NCBI GenBank assembly: GCA_030533445.1
Contig: CM060081.1
Coordinates: forward strand, 34,670,111-34,734,110
From: Cyprinodon diabolis
Lineage: Eukaryota; Chordata; Actinopteri; Cyprinodontiformes; Cyprinodontidae
Length of the DNA: 64,000 nt
Direction: 5' to 3'
A program made the position numbers and the translations under genes. Positions 1 through 10,150 of this stretch are shown in pieces. Under the pieces are notes generated by a model, which saw only the letters and a program-made list of their open reading frames with translations, did not search any database and was not told the DNA's origin. The stretch's first letter is position 1; the number at the start of each line of letters is the position of its first letter.

Positions 1-35
<35 letters not shown>

Positions 36-50
36 CAGTATATATATATA

Positions 51-1298
51 CACTATATTGCCAAAAGTATTTGCTCACCTGCCTTGACTCACATATGAGC
101 TTAAGTGACATCCCGTTCCTAATCCATAGGGTTCAATATGACGTCGGTCCACCCTTTGCAGCTAGAACAGCTTCAACTCTTCTGGGAAGGCTGTCCACAA
201 GGTTTAGGAGTGTGTTTATGGGAATTTTTGACCATTCTTCCAGAAGCGCATTTGTGAGGTCGCACACTGATGTTGGACGAGAAGGCCTGGCTCTCAGTCT
301 CCGCTCTAATTCATCCCAAAGGTGTTCTATCGGGTTGAGGTCAGGACTCTGTGCAGGCCAGTCAAGTTCATCCACACCAGACTCTGTCATCCATGTCTTT
401 ATGGACCTTGCTTTGTGCACTGGTGCACAGTCATGTTGGAAGAGGAAGGGGCCAGCTCCAAACTGTTCCCACAAAGTTGGGAGCATGGAATTGTCCAAAA
501 TGTCTTGGTATGCTGAAGCATTCAGAGTTCCTTTCACTGGAACTAAGGGGCCAAGCCCAGCTCCTGAAAAACAACCCCACACCATAATCCCCCCTCCACC
601 AAACTTTACACTTGGCACAATGCAGTCAGACAAGTACCGTTCTCCTGGCAACCGCCAAACCCAGACCCGTCCATCAGATTGCCAGATGGAGAAGCGCGAT
701 TCGTCACTCCAGAGAACGCGTCTCCACTGCTCTAGAGTCCAGTGGCGGCGTGCTTTACACCACCGCATCCGACGCTTTGCATTGCACTTGGTTATGTATG
801 GCTTGGATGCAGCTGCTCGACCATGGAAACCCATTCCATGAAGCTCTCTGCGCACTGTTCTTGAGCTAATCTGAAGGCCACATGAAGTTTGGAGGTCTGT
901 AGTGATTGACTCTGCAGAAAGTTGGCGACCTCTTCGCACTATGCGCTTCAGCATCCGCTGACCCCGCTCCGTCAGTTTACGTGGCCTACCACTTCGTGGC
1001 TGAGTTGCTGTCGTTCCCAAACACTTCCATTTTCTTATAATACAGCTGACAGTTGACTGTGGAATATTTAGGAGCGAGGAAATTTCACGACTGGATTTGT
1101 TGCACAGGTGGCATCCTATCACAGTTCCACGCTGGAATTCACTGAGCTCCTGAGAGCGACCCATTCTTTCACAAATGTTTGTAAAAACAGTCTGCATGCC
1201 TAGGTGCTTGAATTTATACACCTGTGGCCATGGAAGTGATTGGAACACCTGATTCCAATAATTTGGATGGGTGAGCAAATACTTTTGGCAATATAGTG
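51..1298 (-). mobile_element. Tc1/mariner DNA transposon, apparently complete
   Basis: Ends are perfect 29-bp inverted repeats, 51-79 and 1270-1298, beginning CACTATATTGCCAAAAG. The element sits inside a TA dinucleotide tract (1-50 and 1299-1322), as expected for a superfamily that inserts at TA. It is 1,248 bp long and encodes one transposase on the minus strand. Tc1 elements move by cut-and-paste, with the transposase binding the inverted repeats. Because the flanks are pure TA repeats, the exact TA duplication cannot be told apart from the tract. Open frame plus perfect ends suggest a young copy. Confidence 0.93.
133..1164 (-). CDS. Tc1-like transposase, intact DD34E
   Basis: The product is 343 aa if it starts at the Met at 1164 ([13 protein letters not shown]), the usual Tc1 start and length; the frame stays open upstream to 1278. 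Order of parts: N-terminal paired-type helix-turn-helix DNA-binding region (about residues 5-50), a GRPRKL basic linker, a second HTH, then the DDE catalytic core. Catalytic acidic residues are visible as [14 protein letters not shown] and NPIEHLW. There are 34 residues between the second Asp and the Glu, which gives the DD34E signature of the Tc1 family. No stop or frameshift is present. Whether it is active cannot be judged from one copy. Confidence 0.93.
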   Translation of the reverse strand: MGRSQELSEFQRGTVIGCHLCNKSSREISSLLNIPQSTVSCIIRKWKCLGTTATQPRSGRPRKLTERGQRMLKRIVRRGRQLSAESITTDLQTSCGLQISSRTVRRELHGMGFHGRAAASKPYITKCNAKRRMRWCKARRHWTLEQWRRVLWSDESRFSIWQSDGRVWVWRLPGERYLSDCIVPSVKFGGGGIMVWGCFSGAGLGPLVPVKGTLNASAYQDILDNSMLPTLWEQFGAGPFLFQHDCAPVHKARSIKTWMTESGVDELDWPAQSPDLNPIEHLWDELERRLRARPSRPTSVCDLTNALLEEWSKIPINTLLNLVDSLPRRVEAVLAAKGGPTSY

Positions 1299-1322
1299 TA
1301 TATATATATATATATATATATA
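1299..1322. repeat. TA microsatellite flanking the Tc1 element
   Basis: A TA tract directly abuts the right transposon end and matches the tract at 1-50. The transposon appears to have landed in a pre-existing TA array. Confidence 0.8.
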
Positions 1323-1763
1323 GAGGAATAGGGGTGAGAAAAAATACCCCATAGAAATGCTAGGCTAAAGGGTGAGTTGATTTTTGTTTGGGTTTTTGTT
1401 CTTGTTGAGTGGAGTTTGTTTACATGGTAGCCTAGAGTCCTACAATCTTTTAATTACCACAAGCTGGTGGTGTACTATTCCCACCCAAATAGGGTATTCT
1501 ATTTATTTATTTGTTATATTTATTTTGGTCACTTTTCTGGTCACTTTAGTTTATTCTTTGTCAGTATTTAATAACATAACTCAGGTCTCTTAAGTTATTT
1601 TTCTTTAAAACAATTCTGTTATGGTTAAAAAAGTTGGTTAAATAAATATTTAATTGGAAGTCTGTGTTTGTGTTCTTTATTAAAATTAAATCATTTAGCA
1701 ATATCATAAAATGTACAGACAGAGCTGCACATAAAATATGGTTTCAAATCTTTTCAATAATTA

Positions 1764-1829
1764 TCGATATCGATCAATATGCATTTTTTTTTTTTATCGA
1801 TAAGCTTTTTTTCTATATCGTCCAGCCCT
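1764..1829 (-). repeat. Probable hAT-type element end (fragment)
   Basis: The segment ends TATATCGTCCAGCCCTA and contains TATCGATAAGC next to a T run. On the minus strand it begins TAGGGCTGGACGATATAG, a terminal sequence common in fish hAT MITEs. No matching left end is obvious, so it is a truncated copy. Confidence 0.4.
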
Positions 1830-2125
1830 AGGTTCAATTCCCGCATGGAGTTTGCATGTTCTCCCTGAGCATGCGTGGGTTCTCTCCGGGTACTCCGGCT
1901 TCCTCCCACAGTCTAAAAACATGACTGTTAGGTTCATTGACTTCTCTAGATTCTCCTTAGGTGTGAATGTGTGTGTGACCGGTTGATTGTCTCTTTGTTG
2001 CCCTGAGATGGACTGGCGACCTGTCCAGGTTGTACCCCGCCTCTCGCCGTAGACAGCTGGAGATAGGCACCCCCTCGCAACCCTGCTTGGGATTAAGCGT
2101 GTAAGAAAATGGATGGATGAAATGT
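1830..2125 (+). repeat. Teleost interspersed repeat with ATGGATGG tail
   Basis: This high-copy fish repeat contains the recognisable blocks GGAGTTTGCATGTTCTC, GGCGACCTGTCCAGG, CAGCTGGAGATAGGCACC and ends in AAAATGGATGGATGA. The short tandem tail suggests the 3' end of a non-LTR retrotransposon or a SINE that uses it. The exact family needs a repeat library. Other copies lie at 12975-13800 (split, opposite strand), 25133-25190 and 42478-42560. Confidence 0.75.
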
Positions 2126-4984
2126 AAAGCTAAATTAAGTGCGCTTTGTTAATTAAACATAAATATTTTATAATGAAACTATAATTTTGGCTCTTAAAAA
2201 AATGAAGCATAATTTTTCTACTTACAGAAAATGAACCAGCACAAATCCAATGACTTTGTTGATAAGCTCTCACAATTCTAATTTTCAATAAATTGAGCTT
2301 ATCTGCTCCCAGTCTGCTGGGGCAGCAGTCTCAGCAGAGATGCCTAGACTGCCCTTCAGCTCCTCTGGGTAAAGGCTGAGGGTTTCAACAGAACTTAACA
2401 AACTGTGTTATGAAGGCTGAAGACTAAAGAACTAATAATTGAAGTAAAATAGTTACATTTGTTTTTAACTTCTGCTCCTTTTTTTAGCTGCACTCATATT
2501 CTGCTAGTTTCTTACAGTAGAGATTGCAAAGCAGAACTCTCTTTGACATTAAGCTAGGCTGCCTTACACAGTTGCAGCACCCCCTATATTAACCTAGTGA
2601 AGACCCATGCTGTTTGAAAGCATAATTTTGATTGATTTTATATTATATACACAACGGAAAAATACTGAGGTCTTGACCTTGGTGTCCTCAATGGTAGCGA
2701 CTGTCATGTATGTGAATACTTTAGTTCAGCAGGGATGGGGATAACGGTCAGAGTTAATGGTAAGAGCATGTTTAATGCAGTGCAATGCCTTTGCAAGGAT
2801 CTTTATGAGTGGAATCTGTAAATATATATGCCAAGTATATTATTCTATACTTTTATAACTGATTGTTTTGCAATTTAAGCTTTATTTAACAAATGCTGTA
2901 CTATTATGCTGCATGTGCACTACTACTACTACTACTATACAGATTTTTCTCTTTTTCCTGATTCTTATATTAAATAGCAGGAAAACCAAAAAGCACACTG
3001 CAAAGTGTTATTGTTTTATCTTTGCCTCTCCTCTTTGATATATTACATTGGTTACAGTTAATGTTGATTGAAATCAGTAAAGAAAAATGTGTCAGGAGAC
3101 AGTGGTGTATAAATTCTCTAAAACACAAAAAATAAAACACAGCCAGAAATATTACTCTCTGTAAAACAGTTTTAATTTATGAAAGTCACAGACAGATTTA
3201 CAGCACAGGACATAAGAGAAATACAAATGGTTCGCAGAACCTCAATGAAAAATATTAACAATATTGCAAAAACTAACAACCATGAACATTATAGCAAGAA
3301 GGAATAAATGTTCAATTTACAAAGACAAACTGAGTGATTTAACATCTCAGACTGCTGCACTTTGTGGTGCGACTGTAGTAGCAGAATATGTGTGTGTCCC
3401 TGTGGGTGTGTGACCCTCCGAATGTGCAGAACATACTGACCTGAATACCGAGACTATAAGCCATATGGATCTTCTGGCCAAGACGCTAAAAAGACCTCTG
3501 AGGCCTAATCCCTGCTCACTGAGTTGCTTGGTCTGTTACCCCATTTAAAATTAAGCAAAATAAAATATTCTTTATCCATATTAAGTAAAGAGCCTCAGAT
3601 TGTCCTTGCATAACAGTAGCACTCTATTATAAGCAGAGTAGGCAGTGTCTGTAATCCTGAGGGGGTATTGTGAAAGAAGATTGTGGTGATTTTTATGACA
3701 GAAGAAAACAATACACTAAATCCAATGACTGTGGCATTCTTCACATGTAATTCTTTAAGTGTGTTTTAAATATTCATATTTGCACAGAATGGAATAATGG
3801 AAGTCATGAAACAGCATATTATAGTAAATGCTTATTATTGCTGCTGTTTGGTCTGTGATAAAATATGTACAAAGTTCTATACATTAGGTTTGTTAACTTC
3901 ACCTTGATGAGTGCTGGTCGTTTTTTCCAAAATGTATTATTTCAGTTCTCTCACAACCCAGAGAACAGCCTCTCATTATCCCTTTCATTCATAAAGCTTT
4001 GGGATTAATCAGGCTTGTTCTGCAACTTTTTTCAAGCTTCAGACATGCTTTTAATAGTAACTAAGATACCAGATGGCTGCTGGTTATACAGTGGTCATGC
4101 TTGGGCGTGTCATCTTTACCTCCTTTTGCTGAAACAACACTGTTGGCAATGCAATAGGGAAAAGTGATTCTGGGTATATTGAAACCCAGCTCAACACTAT
4201 TCATTCAAGTGCAGACTTTGAGTTGAGCATACACCATATTATGTCAGTCTGGGCAAAGTTAGATCCAAGGCGGACTTTGCTAACATATAATTAAGATCAA
4301 TTGAAGTGTGGCAGTGTTTATTTGAGTTGTTTTCTTATGTATTTTTCCTGAGCAGAAGGAACAAAGCTAGTCCAGTTTAACCTGACTATCAGAACCTTTT
4401 TGGAAACAGAAGAAAACACTTTCAGTGCATTCAGTTCAAACTGTCAACAGCCTCATGTATGAAACGTGGAACAATGTAATATGACTACTGTTGGTTGCTA
4501 TTCATAGATGCAGAGGAGCAAGCGCAGTCATGTCCGGCACTGTAACAATGAAAAATGTTGGCTGTAGTTTTTTTAAGTATCTGGTGACATTCTGAAAGGA
4601 TGTTTGTGTCAAAGTACCATCTTCTGCAACACCCAGATGGTCCAATCATACATGCACACGTGCAAAGACTTCTGAAACGTACAAAACATGAGCATAAAAC
4701 TTGAAGACTCACTCACACTGCAGCACATTTTCAGTCATACACAGAACACAAGGTTCTCAGATTGTCATACAACATGTTGCCCTGATAATCACTCAGTAAC
4801 AATGGAACATGTGCTGGAAGAGCTTGAAGTGTACCACTTTATTTCTAAAAGACATAATTATACCCAGCCTCTTGGTTATCCTTCTATTCTCTCCCTTCCA
4901 TTGCAGCCGTATACACCAACCCCCCAGCACCTGTCCCAAAGTCAGTCTGGCAACATTGGAAGCCTTTTGGCTCGAGACTCACTG
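2126..4984. other. inka2 3' flank and probable 3' UTR
   Basis: No coding exon was seen. On the inka2 strand, AATAAA polyadenylation signals occur at 4838-4843 (about 145 nt after the stop) and 4317-4322. Either could end the transcript; the choice is not decided by sequence alone. Around 2305-2390 there is a stretch (GGGGCAGCAGTCTCAGCAG) resembling a common fish repeat. Three consecutive ACT triplets near 2920 are a trivial microsatellite. Confidence 0.4.
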
Positions 4985-6244
4985 TTAGACCCACACAGCT
5001 GTGTAATAGTCAAACAAGGGTTGCCTTTTCTCCAGACCCATGTCTGGCTGCCGCCTGTCTAAATAAATGCCTGGGAATGGTTGCTGGTAAAACTGGGGGT
5101 AGGGCTCATACTGTTGCTGTTTCCTTTCTGCTTCAACTAGATGTGGGCATGGCCTGCCTTTGCCCTGCTGTCCGTTTGCCCAGAAGGGTAGATAAAAACT
5201 GCCTTTGGAAACCTTAGGAGCCACCTTCTTGGGCCTTTTGAAGAGGTCACTCTCAGGCAGCTCAGGAGCCACCCAGCCAGGCCTCTCTTTGAGAAGCTTG
5301 TCCCTGTCGGGCCGAACGCTGCGTAGAAACTTCTTGAAGATATTCGTAGTAAGCGAGAACTTCCTGCATATCTCTTGTGAGCGGCTGAGGCGCAGAGGGT
5401 GGGCTGGTGTGTCTGGTCTGTCTTCTTCTTCCACTGTCCTCTCCTCTCTCCTCTTCCTCTTTGCTTTTTCTTCAGCATCCTCTCTTTCGACCTCAGGCAG
5501 GTCAAGCCAGTTGCCTACGAGGTCTGCAAATACGTTGTCCCCAAGCACCAGGGGCTGACGGTTTCGGCTACGGCTCATAAGTGATGATGTCCAGTCACTG
5601 GCATCGTCTGCGCTGTCCTGGGAGTAGTCACTGTCCAAGGATGGCCCCTCCCTGGAGAGACTGTACAGGATGCCAGGCAGATCTACCACCTGTGCATGGC
5701 GGGGGGCCTGAGAATTAGGGTAGGGTTCTTGTGGTGGGTTTCCCACCATTGGTCCATAAAAGTCTACCTGAGGGGCAGAGTAGCCAGACCACCTCTTTGG
5801 TATTGACTCAATATTGTTTTCACTTCTTGCACTTGTTCCACTTCTTTCACTTCCACTCTCACTCTCTGTCTCCAGACTAGAAGCTGAAGAAGAGAAGGTT
5901 CCCATAGTGCTTCTGTTTCTGGATGAGGTCTGATCATCCCTGCTGAAGGAGTTTCTGCTATCTATGGACATCCTCAGACTTGGCACAGGACTGCTGTTGG
6001 CCTTCTCTGGGAAATTTTGTCTCACAACTGACTTTTTCTCTTCATTTAGACCCGAAGCTGCAACAGCTGATGGGTTAGGATGGATGGTTGCAGAAGAATG
6101 GGGGATTCTCCTGTTAATCGGTCTTCCTGATATGTCAAGACTTTCCAGGGCAGTCTGAACCTGAAGTAGCTTGAGTTCTTGAAGAGCTCCCATCATTGAA
6201 TTCATCTGAGCATGTAGGCCATCTCCTGCTTCTCTCATAGAAAG
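4985..6244 (-). CDS. inka2: inka2 terminal coding exon (Inka box PAK4 inhibitor)
   Basis: This exon encodes 419 residues and the stop. It starts at CTT right after a good acceptor (CTCCTTATCAG, AG at 6245-6246), phase 0, and joins the exon at 18242-18313 to give a protein of about 443 aa. The N-terminal block MMGALQELKLLQVQTALE, the Inka box (about residues 242-275, containing QPLVLGDNVFADLVGNWLDL), the block TNIFKKFLRSVRPDRDKLLK and the C-terminus TAVWV identify INKA2 rather than INKA1. In mammals INKA2 binds the PAK4 catalytic domain through the Inka box and affects actin and adhesion dynamics. The region between the N-terminal block and the Inka box is long and Ser-rich, so this protein is clearly longer than the roughly 300-aa mammalian one. 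The open frame continues upstream into intron (to 6268), which is not coding. Confidence 0.93.
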   Translation of the reverse strand, partial: LSMREAGDGLHAQMNSMMGALQELKLLQVQTALESLDISGRPINRRIPHSSATIHPNPSAVAASGLNEEKKSVVRQNFPEKANSSPVPSLRMSIDSRNSFSRDDQTSSRNRSTMGTFSSSASSLETESESGSERSGTSARSENNIESIPKRWSGYSAPQVDFYGPMVGNPPQEPYPNSQAPRHAQVVDLPGILYSLSREGPSLDSDYSQDSADDASDWTSSLMSRSRNRQPLVLGDNVFADLVGNWLDLPEVEREDAEEKAKRKRREERTVEEEDRPDTPAHPLRLSRSQEICRKFSLTTNIFKKFLRSVRPDRDKLLKERPGWVAPELPESDLFKRPKKVAPKVSKGSFYLPFWANGQQGKGRPCPHLVEAERKQQQYEPYPQFYQQPFPGIYLDRRQPDMGLEKRQPLFDYYTAVWV

Positions 6245-6342
6245 CTGATAAGGAGACAGAGAAAGCAAAAAAATAAGTATGAGAGGTTAAACACAACAAA
6301 ACCTTTATTTTCAGTCTTTAATAGTAACTGTGTCTTGCTAAA

Positions 6343-6530
6343 GGTTTCAATTCAATTTCGATTTAGTTTATTTATATAGCACCAGTTCACAACACGTCAT
6401 CTCACACATCTCGCACTTTACAATTCAACCAGATCATACAGTCAAATTGATTAAAAGTTTTCTATCTAAGGAAAACCAGTTGGTAATCAACTCATTAACT
6501 CAAAGGCAATCCCTCACATGGAGATTACTT
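6343..6530 (-). repeat. L2-type LINE 3' end (or SINE sharing it)
   Basis: TTCAATTCAATTTCGATTTAG, a short-range AATTC repeat, is followed by TATATAGCACCAGTTCACAACA and CCAGATCATACAGTCAAATTGA. This is the reverse complement of the 3' end of the LINE at 43185-48126. It is a 5'-truncated copy on the minus strand. Confidence 0.75.
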
Positions 6531-7976
6531 GAGATCTTTCCTATTTTTTTTACAAAACACACACATTGTCACATTCTTTCATCAATTCTCATCCTTCGGA
6601 TCATTTTCTTCCAAACCCTAGCTAAGCACAGAAAATACTGGAAGAAAACTATTCACAGAATAGACTGAACCTGGAAACACCTGCTTTTGCATTCAGTATT
6701 AAACAGAGAATCACTATACACTATGGAGGGAAGAATTTGTATCCATATCATGGAGTATGAGCAGAAAGGTTTGACTCTGCTGGATCAACCCGCTGTCTTG
6801 CTTTTGAGTTCAAAAGTGTGGTGATGTGACCCAGTCTTGGTATGACAATATTCCATATGGCCTGCATATATGAGTATCCAACTGCTGAAAGCTGCAAAGC
6901 ATGGCGGTTTCATTTATGTTTTTACACACTCTTTCTCTCTTTTTTATCTTAATTTTTTTCTCTCTCCTTCCATCTGTTTTGCCACGTTCTCGCTTGCTAA
7001 TTTGAGCCACCTTTGTTCTCTCTAATCCAGAGCTAACAATATACTGTCATCCTTTATCCTGCTCCTTTTCTTCCTGTTCTCCTGTGCTTGTGCCATGTGA
7101 CTTGGACTGACTGCCTCCTCCTGAGGGCAGATAAAAAAAAGCCCAAATGTAGCACCCTAACTTGTGCCTGAACTTGCAGGCATGAGTTGATGCAAACTTT
7201 CCTTGGGGAATTTCAAATTTCACTTTTAAACTAGGCTTTATGTTATCATTGTGAGCAAGCAGATGCTGCCAAAAGCAACAACGTGCTGATGACTCACCCT
7301 GCAGGATGCCCATCCCCACTTTTAAAAAAAATAATAAAGATTCAGTGGGAGGATGAAGGCAAGCATGCAAAGAATAGCAACAACATGCCAAACTGTGGGA
7401 AAAGTTTACACGATACTAGAGCAAACTGTCATCCATACAAATTAAACCTCCAACGTAAAAACAATAAACTCCTGTTAACTGAGGTAGCTATCTACTGTGA
7501 ACAGAAATAGCTTAATGAAGTCTAGAGTAAAAACTACAAAAACCCACCTTACCTCACAAAATGGCAGATACAGATATCCCTGTCAGTCTACACTTCTGGC
7601 AGGCGGTCAGTGTCGCTCACCATTCAAACTGTTAAGTCTGCCCCTGTATATATATCCTCATCCAATCCAGAGTCACCACTGGATTTCACAGCCAATCAGC
7701 TCTGCCTGTCTGGACTAAAATCCGCATAAGAGGGAGGTGATGGAGGTGGTCAGCCAGGCGGAAAAGCATAGACAATGAGATGGGTTTGGGAGAGCGACAG
7801 CGAGTGAGAGGTTGTGGTGAGAGTCAGCCGGATAAGCAGTAAATGGAGGGGGGGGTAAATGGGTAGGGATACCTCACCATATGTTTGGATGTCCAAGGGA
7901 AACTGTTGATGGATTTAATTATAAATGATACCATAAGAACAAGGGGGTGTGGGGGGTAAAACAAGGACAACACCAG

Positions 7977-9540
7977 CCTGTGATCAGGGGCGCAACTACA
8001 TATTTTTGAGGTGGATGCAAAAACACATGATCGGTGCCCCCCCCCCCCCCCCCCCGTACAGTAACCAAAAGAACACAATGAGAGATGGTCATCCGAAATT
8101 CAAACCATTAGGGTATATATGTTTATGCTGCCTCCCTAATGTAATTATTCCTACCCGATGTCCTCACTTGTCTCTTCTATGACCGACCTCATGTCTGTCT
8201 CCTTCACCCCTTGTCTGTGGCGTTCTCCACTAAGTCATATGGTCAAAAAGCATTATAAATTAGTTGTAAAAATTACAGATCTTAATACAGTTTTTAAAAA
8301 TAATGTTTAAACATTATCGATTGGGATTAAGTAGCTGTTCCCTCACTTCCACCTAATATTAGACCAACCTGTTGCTTTCCCCTGTCTGTCCTGATTCTTC
8401 CTCTGTCATCTTCTCTTCTTTCTTTCCACCCTCACAGCTGAATTAAAATAATTTTATGTTAAGTAGGGTTAAAAAATACAGCAGTCAAACCACAATAAAA
8501 ATTAATCTTTAAATTTGAATGATCTTCTTGTTGGATAACAGCTACTGACTGGACACTGCCTCTGATCTGACTTATCAGATACATCACAACACCACTGTAG
8601 TGATACTGAATAAAACATTTAAACTCAGTGTCCCCCTGCAAAAAAGGTTGGTAACATGGGTCACCGATCTTCTTGAGTCTAAGGGCTATAATGACACTGG
8701 ATTAATGTGTCTGATACACACATAAACTTGTACAACTCATCTTTAATTTAAAAAATCAAAAAAAAATCAATATTAAGAAATATACATATGAGTGAATACA
8801 TTGCAGCTAAGCATTGGACCATAGCTGGGCACTGGCCACGACATTTTAGCTTCCCTGTGTTAATATTTCACAAGTTTTATTTCGGTCATTCTTACACTTG
8901 TGTGTGGATATGTGTGTGTTACAGGCGTATGTATCAGATATTCCTAGAAATATGGAACAAATCGCGTTCCTTATCGCTTCAATAGGGGACGCAACATTTA
9001 ACAGCCAAATATGGGGCGACTCCGTATCAGACTAGCTTTATCTAACCCTCCAGTCCAGTCCTGTTGTCGATACACTGACAGAACTTACCTACTGTCTTTC
9101 AACCACATTGAAAGGCTTTTTTTCATCCCGCCAACAACTTTATCCTTCTCCCTTTTTCTTTTTCTGCTTTGCGCCCTGGATAGTTTTTTTTTCTGGCGCT
9201 CCATCTTGCTGTTAAGTGCGCACTACAAGTGATAGTCGAAGATAAAGAAAAAGAAAAACACGCCTGAGTGCGCCTCTTAGGGGCGCGTGCGCAAGCCACC
9301 TGTGTGGGAAGGGAGAGCGACAGGAGGAGAGGCGAACAGGGCGCATAATCATTGGGGGCGCATCAGAGGGGCGCATAATCAGTGCTGTCTTTCTGTTATT
9401 GATCGTTTTATGCTGTTAAATATAGAAAATTACAACTAGAAAAATGTATTTTCTTGAGGGGTTTTTTGACGCCCCCTCGAGTGCAGGGCCCTATGCGTTG
9501 CATGCGCTGCATACCCGTTTTTTGCGTCACTGCCTGTGAT
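7977..9540 (+). mobile_element. Non-autonomous hAT transposon with 8-bp target duplication
   Basis: The element spans 7985-9532. The 8-bp sequence CCTGTGAT lies immediately before it (7977-7984) and immediately after it (9533-9540), the target-site length of hAT transposons. Ends are CAGGGGCGCAACTA and, inverted, CAGTGACGCAAAAA; nine of the first eleven bases pair. It is 1,548 bp and contains no transposase-sized frame. Inside are a poly-C run (8037-8055) and, near the right end, repeated GGGGCGCATAATCA blocks. Mobilisation would need a transposase from elsewhere. Confidence 0.8.
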
Positions 9541-9912
9541 ATGTATTCCATGGGGAGCAGTGGTTCTAACCTCAGGTTGGAAAGAAAGAGAAAAACAACT
9601 TAAAATAAAATGAAGGTTAAGTAGGAGAGTAAGGGTGGTTACTTATTTAGTTTGAAATTTATTGAGAAATGAACAAATGCACAAATCTATACAATGTTGA
9701 TGTGCATAAAAAAGAAAAATGTATCCACCAATAATTAACCTATGGGCAGAACTACCTAATGCTATTTTTAGAAGTCATGACTTCAAATATTGATGATCAG
9801 CCGATTCCTAATTTCTTAAAAGTGTTTAAATTTTGTTGACCTAGGCTGCCAAAGTTGGATGCTACGTTTAGGGCCATTAGAAAATTGCACTGCACAGCAC
9901 ATCTATATTTTG

Positions 9913-10030
9913 GTAAATGGCCTGTACTTATATAGCCCTTTTTCAAGTCAGGAGACTTGACCATAGAGCTTTACACTACATTCAGTCATTCACACACATA
10001 TGGCACGCACTGATGGTGGCAAACTACATT
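9913..10030 (+). repeat. Fragment of a fish interspersed repeat
   Basis: GGTAAATGGCCTGTACTTAT, TATAGCCCTTTTTCAAG and TTTACACTACATTCAGTCAT form the pattern of a very common teleost retroposon tail (ATGG-CTGTA-TTATATAGC). The family is not assigned. Confidence 0.45.
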
Positions 10031-10121
10031 ATTTGCTTGTACCGAGAAGTTTGAAAGATGTTTACCATTGAAATAATTGCTATAAAATATAACAAAAATC
10101 AGATAAGGATTTGAATATTCT

Positions 10122-10150
10122 TAAACAAAACAAACAAACAAACAAACAAA
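10122..10150. repeat. CAAA tetranucleotide microsatellite
   Basis: About six CAAA units run into an A tract within the inka2 intron. Confidence 0.8.

Noticed and set aside
23..841. Plus-strand 272-codon frame
   Set aside because: It is antisense to the Tc1 transposase and has no domain of its own.
4688..5062. 124-codon plus frame overlapping the end of inka2
   Set aside because: It crosses the inka2 stop and 3' UTR in antisense; low-complexity shadow.
7620..7700. Alternative inka2 promoter at minus-strand TATATATA
   Set aside because: TA-rich strings are frequent here, and no exon with a start or donor could be defined convincingly.
8037..8055. Poly-C run as a regulatory quadruplex
   Set aside because: It lies inside the hAT element, homopolymer length is error-prone, and nothing else supports a function.
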